Under the pieces are notes generated by a model that was given only the letters and a program-made list of their open reading frames with translations, did not search any database and was not told the DNA's origin. This document shows, piece by piece, positions 5,488 to 8,183 of a DNA stretch of 8,183 nt. The stretch is from Candidatus Methylomirabilota bacterium. GTDB taxonomy: Bacteria; Methylomirabilota; Methylomirabilia; Methylomirabilales; JACQHM01. The first letter of the stretch is position 1, and every line of letters begins with the position of its first letter. The stretch is from positions 1 through 8,183 of the forward strand of contig JACQHM010000160.1 of NCBI GenBank assembly GCA_016199025.1. The letters are read 5' to 3'. Both the position numbers and the translations under genes were made by a program.

Positions 5488-6270
5488 TTAAGGCTTCTTG
5501 AAGCGTTCGACCAGGTTGTCCGCCACCTGCTTGAAGACTTCGGCGATGGGGGATCGGGGTTCTAGAGCGACCAAGACTTCACCCCGCTCGCCGCTCAGGC
5601 GAAGCCCCGGGTCGATAGGGATCTCTCCTAAATGGGCGGCCTTCAGGCGGAGGCTCATCATCCGCCCCAGCCCGTGGCCGAAGACCTCGATCCCCTTGAG
5701 GCAGTAAGGGCAGAGGAGGAAGCTCATGTTTTCGATGACCCCCACGATCGGAATCTTGAGCCCCCGGTACAGCTCCGCTGTCCTCCCGAGGGCGGGGACA
5801 GCCGAAGTCTGGGGGGTCATCACAAGGACGATACCGGCAAAAGGGAAGGCCTGGGTGGCGAGGCGGGTGATCGTTCCTCGCCCTGGAGGAAGTTCAATGA
5901 GGAGATACTCCAGCTCCCCCCAGGCCACCGTTTGAAGCTTCTCCTGGAGGAATGAGGGTTCCTGAGGCAACTCTGAAGGGCTGGGGGATGATCCTTCCAA
6001 GAGGAAGTCCAGGGAGAGGGCCTTCACCCCATACTCTTCGAAGGGGAAGATCTTTCCTTCTTCAATCTCGGGCCGGCCTTGGATCCCCAAGAGGGGGAGG
6101 AGGCCTGGGTCCTCCAGATCAGCATCCAACAGGCCCACCTTTGCCCCCTTTTCAGCCAACATCACCCCCAGGTTGACCAAGACCGTGGATCTCCCGACGC
6201 CCCCCTTGCCGCTGGCGAAACCGACGAGGCACCTGATCCCGGAAAGGCCCGATCCCTCTTGGAGCATCAC
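5488..6270 (-). CDS. Divergent Mrp/NBP35-type P-loop protein (iron-sulfur carrier family)
   Basis: A 260-residue member of the Mrp/ApbC/NBP35 group of MinD-like P-loop proteins, which bind and transfer 4Fe-4S clusters in the cytoplasm. The deviant Walker A is at 21-28 (GKGGVGRS), DAD at 49-51, a switch II-like ELPPGRG at 126-132, NMSFLLCPYC at 181-190 and the C-terminal GEIPIDP at 215-221. C187 and C190 form the cluster-binding CxxC. The nucleotide-binding motifs are not canonical: R27 replaces the P-loop lysine of GKGGVGKS, E126 replaces the switch II Asp, and PPGRGT replaces PPGTGD. ATP turnover may therefore be weak or absent. The first codon is GTG; an ATG follows immediately (6267-6265), and the GGGGGAG run next to them does not settle which is used. 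The gene begins 12 bases after the FmdB-type stop codon, suggesting co-expression. MinD/ParA-like roles are less likely given the CPYC. Confidence 0.87.
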   Translation of the reverse strand: MMLQEGSGLSGIRCLVGFASGKGGVGRSTVLVNLGVMLAEKGAKVGLLDADLEDPGLLPLLGIQGRPEIEEGKIFPFEEYGVKALSLDFLLEGSSPSPSELPQEPSFLQEKLQTVAWGELEYLLIELPPGRGTITRLATQAFPFAGIVLVMTPQTSAVPALGRTAELYRGLKIPIVGVIENMSFLLCPYCLKGIEVFGHGLGRMMSLRLKAAHLGEIPIDPGLRLSGERGEVLVALEPRSPIAEVFKQVADNLVERFKKP

Positions 6271-6282
6271 TCCCCCGTGGCG

Positions 6283-6561
6283 CTAGTCCCAGGGGTTGTG
6301 CTTGACCGGTGGGGGGAGCCAGATGGTCTCGTAGTACCTCTGAAGCTCCTTCTCCCTGGCGATCTCCTCCCGTGGTGTCATCTTGGCGTACTTGGCCTCG
6401 GTGGGGCTGGAGAAGTTGTCCAGGTTCAGGTGAGGGGCGGAGATCAAACGCTTGACGGGCCCGCCGCAGCGCTGACAGGTCTGAAGCGGCTCATCGTGCA
6501 TCCCATGCCGCATCTGGTAGATGACCTGACAGGGATCGCATGCGTATTCGTAGACAGGCAT
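6283..6561 (-). CDS. FmdB-family zinc-ribbon protein
   Basis: A 92-residue protein starting MPVYEYACDPC, the characteristic opening of the FmdB/CxxC regulatory-protein family. Two CxxC knuckles (C8/C11 and C29/C32) should bind one zinc ion. The second half is a charged helix (about 50-75) ending in a Pro-rich tail. The family is small and cytoplasmic, and its biochemical role is poorly defined; the name comes from a formamidase operon. The start at 6561 is chosen because AGGAGG (6573-6568) lies 6 bases upstream. An in-frame longer reading to 6609 would begin inside the terminator hairpin and add residues not typical of the family. The Mrp-like gene follows 12 bases after the stop, so the pair is very likely expressed together. 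Confidence 0.9.
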   Translation of the reverse strand: MPVYEYACDPCQVIYQMRHGMHDEPLQTCQRCGGPVKRLISAPHLNLDNFSSPTEAKYAKMTPREEIAREKELQRYYETIWLPPPVKHNPWD

Positions 6562-6567
6562 GATCAT

Positions 6568-6573
6568 CCTCCT
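6568..6573 (-). promoter_or_regulatory. Ribosome binding site that fixes the FmdB-type start
   Basis: The minus strand reads AGGAGG here, a perfect Shine-Dalgarno core, 6 bases before the ATG at 6561. It excludes the ATG at 6567, which it abuts, and the longer reading from 6609. It begins only 3 bases after the T-run of the preceding terminator. Confidence 0.9.
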
Positions 6574-6576
6574 AAG

Positions 6577-6614
6577 AAAAAAGGGGTGGCCGGCACGACG
6601 ACCGGCCACCCCTT
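6577..6614 (-). terminator. Intrinsic terminator after the amidohydrolase gene
   Basis: GGGGTGGCCGG (6583-6593) and CCGGCCACCCC (6602-6612) are perfect inverted arms around an 8-base loop, extended by two A-T pairs to a 13-base-pair stem. In the minus-strand direction the hairpin is followed by six T residues (6582-6577, partly used in the outer pairs). It lies 11 bases after the amidohydrolase stop codon. No T-run follows in the plus direction, so it is unidirectional. It should strongly reduce transcription into the FmdB/Mrp pair. Confidence 0.92.
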
Positions 6615-6625
6615 GGCCATCTTCC

Positions 6626-7948
6626 CTACACCGCCACGACCTTCGGTGTAGCAGCAGGCTCGGTGTTGGCCATAACCTTGAGGTTCCACAGGCGGGAGGC
6701 GTTTAAGCCAAAGACCTTCGCCTTCACCTCGTCGGTCAGTTGGGGATAGCCGTAGCCCTCGATCAATTGATCGGGGATCCGGAACCGGCGGAAGGCATCG
6801 ATCTGCCACTGGGGGTTGCCCCAGAGAGCCGAGTCGGTCCCCCACATGACCGAGTCGGTCCCCAGATCCCGGAGCAACGTTCCCAAGATGTGGGCGCACT
6901 CGACGGGCCGGTTCGTCACCGTCGCCGCAAAGGTGGAGCCCAGCTCAGTGAAGAGGTTCTTCCGTTGGGGCTTGAACCCCTTCAAGGCCGCCAGCTCGCC
7001 CTGGTACGGCCACCCCGAATGGAAGGCAATCCAGTTCAGGTCCGTAAAGTCATCGGCTACCGCGTCAAAGTCCTCCGCGTGGGCGTACCGGGCCATGAAC
7101 TGGCCGAAGGGGATGCCCTTGTGACACCCAATGTTCTTGAGGCCCAGCTTCCGACACTTCTCCCAGATGGGGTAGGCCATCCTCTCGTCGTCGAACCACC
7201 AGCCCCGCTTCGGCGTCGAGTCGAAGGTGTAGAGCTTGAGCCCTGAGATCTTGTAGTCCTCCACGAACATCTGGAGGCGGTCCAGGGTTTCTCCCAGTCC
7301 CTGGTTCGGCGTCAGGCCCCCGCCCAGCATGATGGTCCGGTCAGGCCAGCGCTGCTTGACCTCGGCCTGCTCCTCAATCGGGACCATATCTTTCCCGCCA
7401 TAGTCCTCCCGGAAGCCAAAGGGGTTAAAGATGGCAACCGAGGTGTCGCTTCCCTCCAGGATCAGCTTCCCGAAGTTCTCCACGGTCATGTCCCGGGTGC
7501 CGTTGGGAAGCCCCATGGCCTTGCCCAGATCGTCCAGCAGTTGGACGAACCACATCCCTTTCTCGGTGGTGTTCACCCCCTGGATGTAGCCATCCTTCCG
7601 CCAGCAGATGTGGGTGTGTTGGTCAACGATGAACTCCGTCCCCATCTTCTTAGCGACGGTCATTTCCTTCACTGCTGCGGCCTCGTAGGCCTCGGCCTCC
7701 TGGACGTCGAAGAATTTCATGCCGGTGATCTTGTTGACCGCCAGCATGGCCGCGGCGAACCCCGAGGCTGTCTTCAGGAAGTCCCGGCGGGACACCTTCG
7801 CCTTAGCGGCATACTGGTCCAGGTGCTCACTGATCCGCTCACCCATATGGCCTCCGAGGAAGTACGATACCCCCTGTTCCTCGGGGGTCATGGGATCCTT
7901 CCTGCTCCTCTCAAACCCCTTGAAGTACTGGAAGACGTTAAACTCCAT
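6626..7948 (-). CDS. Tat-exported amidohydrolase-2 family metal-dependent hydrolase
   Basis: A 440-residue protein of the amidohydrolase-related TIM-barrel group (Amidohydro_2, including ACMSD-like decarboxylases and lactone hydrolases). The twin-arginine motif SRRDFLK (53-59) is followed by a hydrophobic run (about 60-72), indicating folded export to the periplasm by Tat. The likely metal site is H111 and H113 in VDQHTH, with H276 in GCHKG, H310 in AFHSGWP and D372 in WGTDSALWG completing the family pattern. The substrate cannot be deduced. The n-region before the twin arginines is long (52 residues). An alternative start at Met20 (7891) has AGGAAGG upstream and would place the arginines at 35-36. 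The outer start has GGAGGG (7961-7956) 7 bases upstream and is kept. The gene is followed by a strong terminator, so it is mostly transcribed alone. Confidence 0.9.
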   Translation of the reverse strand: MEFNVFQYFKGFERSRKDPMTPEEQGVSYFLGGHMGERISEHLDQYAAKAKVSRRDFLKTASGFAAAMLAVNKITGMKFFDVQEAEAYEAAAVKEMTVAKKMGTEFIVDQHTHICWRKDGYIQGVNTTEKGMWFVQLLDDLGKAMGLPNGTRDMTVENFGKLILEGSDTSVAIFNPFGFREDYGGKDMVPIEEQAEVKQRWPDRTIMLGGGLTPNQGLGETLDRLQMFVEDYKISGLKLYTFDSTPKRGWWFDDERMAYPIWEKCRKLGLKNIGCHKGIPFGQFMARYAHAEDFDAVADDFTDLNWIAFHSGWPYQGELAALKGFKPQRKNLFTELGSTFAATVTNRPVECAHILGTLLRDLGTDSVMWGTDSALWGNPQWQIDAFRRFRIPDQLIEGYGYPQLTDEVKAKVFGLNASRLWNLKVMANTEPAATPKVVAV

Positions 7949-8016
7949 CTCCTCTCCCTCCTTCCTCCTCGTTCAACGCAGAGAAACGCTGGACTCGACT
8001 TCAGGAGCATTGGAAC

Positions 8017-8051
8017 GCCTTTCCCAGCGAGGATTAAAGGCCGGGAAAGGC
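8017..8051 (-). promoter_or_regulatory. Inverted repeat in the amidohydrolase 5' leader
   Basis: GCCTTTCCC (8017-8025) and GGGAAAGGC (8043-8051) are perfect 9-base arms with a 17-base loop. The AAAGGCC units at 8036-8042 and 8046-8052 form a direct repeat, so alternative pairing is possible. It lies about 70 bases before the start codon, in what would be the mRNA leader if the upstream promoter candidate is real. No T-run follows on either strand, so it is not a terminator. It may be a leader hairpin or a protein-binding site. Confidence 0.45.
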
Positions 8052-8119
8052 CTCGTCACGTAAATTTGTTCTGCATGGAGCCTCCCCCCTTTACTTCTTT
8101 GATACGCTGTTTTAATTTA

Positions 8120-8135
8120 TTGACATCTTAGTCAA
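8120..8135. promoter_or_regulatory. TTGAC-N6-GTCAA palindrome, candidate operator
   Basis: TTGAC (8120-8124) and GTCAA (8131-8135) are perfect inverted arms. The 6-base spacer, read on the minus strand, is TAAGAT, the proposed -10 hexamer of the amidohydrolase promoter. Further GTCAAG and CTTGAC copies occur at 8150-8155 (overlapping the -35 box) and 8178-8183 (window edge). A regulator recognising TTGAC half-sites would compete directly with RNA polymerase. The regulator is not encoded in this window. Confidence 0.45.
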
Positions 8136-8154
8136 GATTTCGCTCCCTTGTCAA
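8125..8154 (-). promoter_or_regulatory. Candidate promoter of the amidohydrolase gene
   Basis: On the minus strand a perfect TTGACA (8154-8149) is followed after 18 bases by TAAGAT (8130-8125), which matches 4 of 6 of the -10 consensus including the key A and T positions. The region is AT-rich compared with the rest of the window. The resulting leader would be roughly 170 bases long and would contain the 9-base-pair hairpin at 8017-8051. The rest of the 235-base gap shows no gene. Confidence 0.45.
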
Positions 8155-8183
8155 GAAAAAAAGAGGAAAGACTCCTACTTGAC

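Noticed and set aside
6562..6609. Longer N-terminus for the FmdB-type protein
   Set aside because: The extra codons lie in the terminator hairpin, and a perfect AGGAGG sits 6 bases before the inner ATG, which opens with the family's standard MPVYEY.
6079..6651. Plus-strand open frame of 190 codons across the Mrp/FmdB genes and the terminator
   Set aside because: It crosses three well-supported minus-strand features and has no domain; composition is that of a reverse-strand shadow.
7541..8131. Plus-strand open frame of 196 codons over the amidohydrolase 5' end and its promoter region
   Set aside because: Most of it is antisense to the Tat signal and catalytic domain; no ribosome binding site or domain supports it.

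Overview
The window is a GC-rich bacterial chromosome segment of 8,183 bases with about nine protein-coding genes and no RNA gene, insertion sequence or CRISPR array that I can see. A LivK-type periplasmic binding protein, a Tat-exported metal-dependent hydrolase and a Sec-type signal peptide point to a Gram-negative organism. GC-rich codon use, a toxin-antitoxin pair, degenerate heptamer repeats and a SWIM/SNF2 helicase would suit an environmental lineage such as Methylomirabilota/Rokubacteria or a deltaproteobacterial relative. That placement is impression only and was not tested.

Left part, plus strand (1-1262): the 3' end of a branched-chain-amino-acid-type ABC transporter binding protein. 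A short gap follows, carrying a candidate promoter and a strong palindrome, then a VapBC-like module. The AbrB-fold antitoxin and PIN-domain toxin genes overlap by 17 bases. The toxin has Asn where the third PIN aspartate is normally found.

Middle, plus strand (1263-5465): a 209-base gap filled largely with degenerate 7-base repeats leads into a 952-residue SWIM zinc-finger SNF2 helicase with an unassigned C-terminal extension. Thirty bases later comes an L-2-haloacid dehalogenase-like HAD enzyme with a complete catalytic set. After a clean 7-base tandem repeat (four copies) there is a small secreted protein of unknown family. Close spacing suggests that helicase and dehalogenase are co-transcribed, with the secreted protein possibly on the same transcript.

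Right part, minus strand (8183 down to 5488): a promoter-like region, with TTGAC/GTCAA arms exactly flanking a -10-like hexamer, drives a Tat-exported amidohydrolase-2 family protein. An almost ideal intrinsic terminator follows its stop codon. Immediately after come an FmdB-type zinc-ribbon protein and a divergent Mrp/NBP35-type P-loop protein. The last two are spaced as a coupled pair and end convergently against the secreted-protein gene.

The most notable points are the Mrp homologue with altered nucleotide-binding motifs but an intact CPYC motif, the terminator abutting the FmdB ribosome binding site, the palindromes at two promoters, the PIN D-to-N change and the heptamer repeat family. 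None of these amounts to a proven new system.
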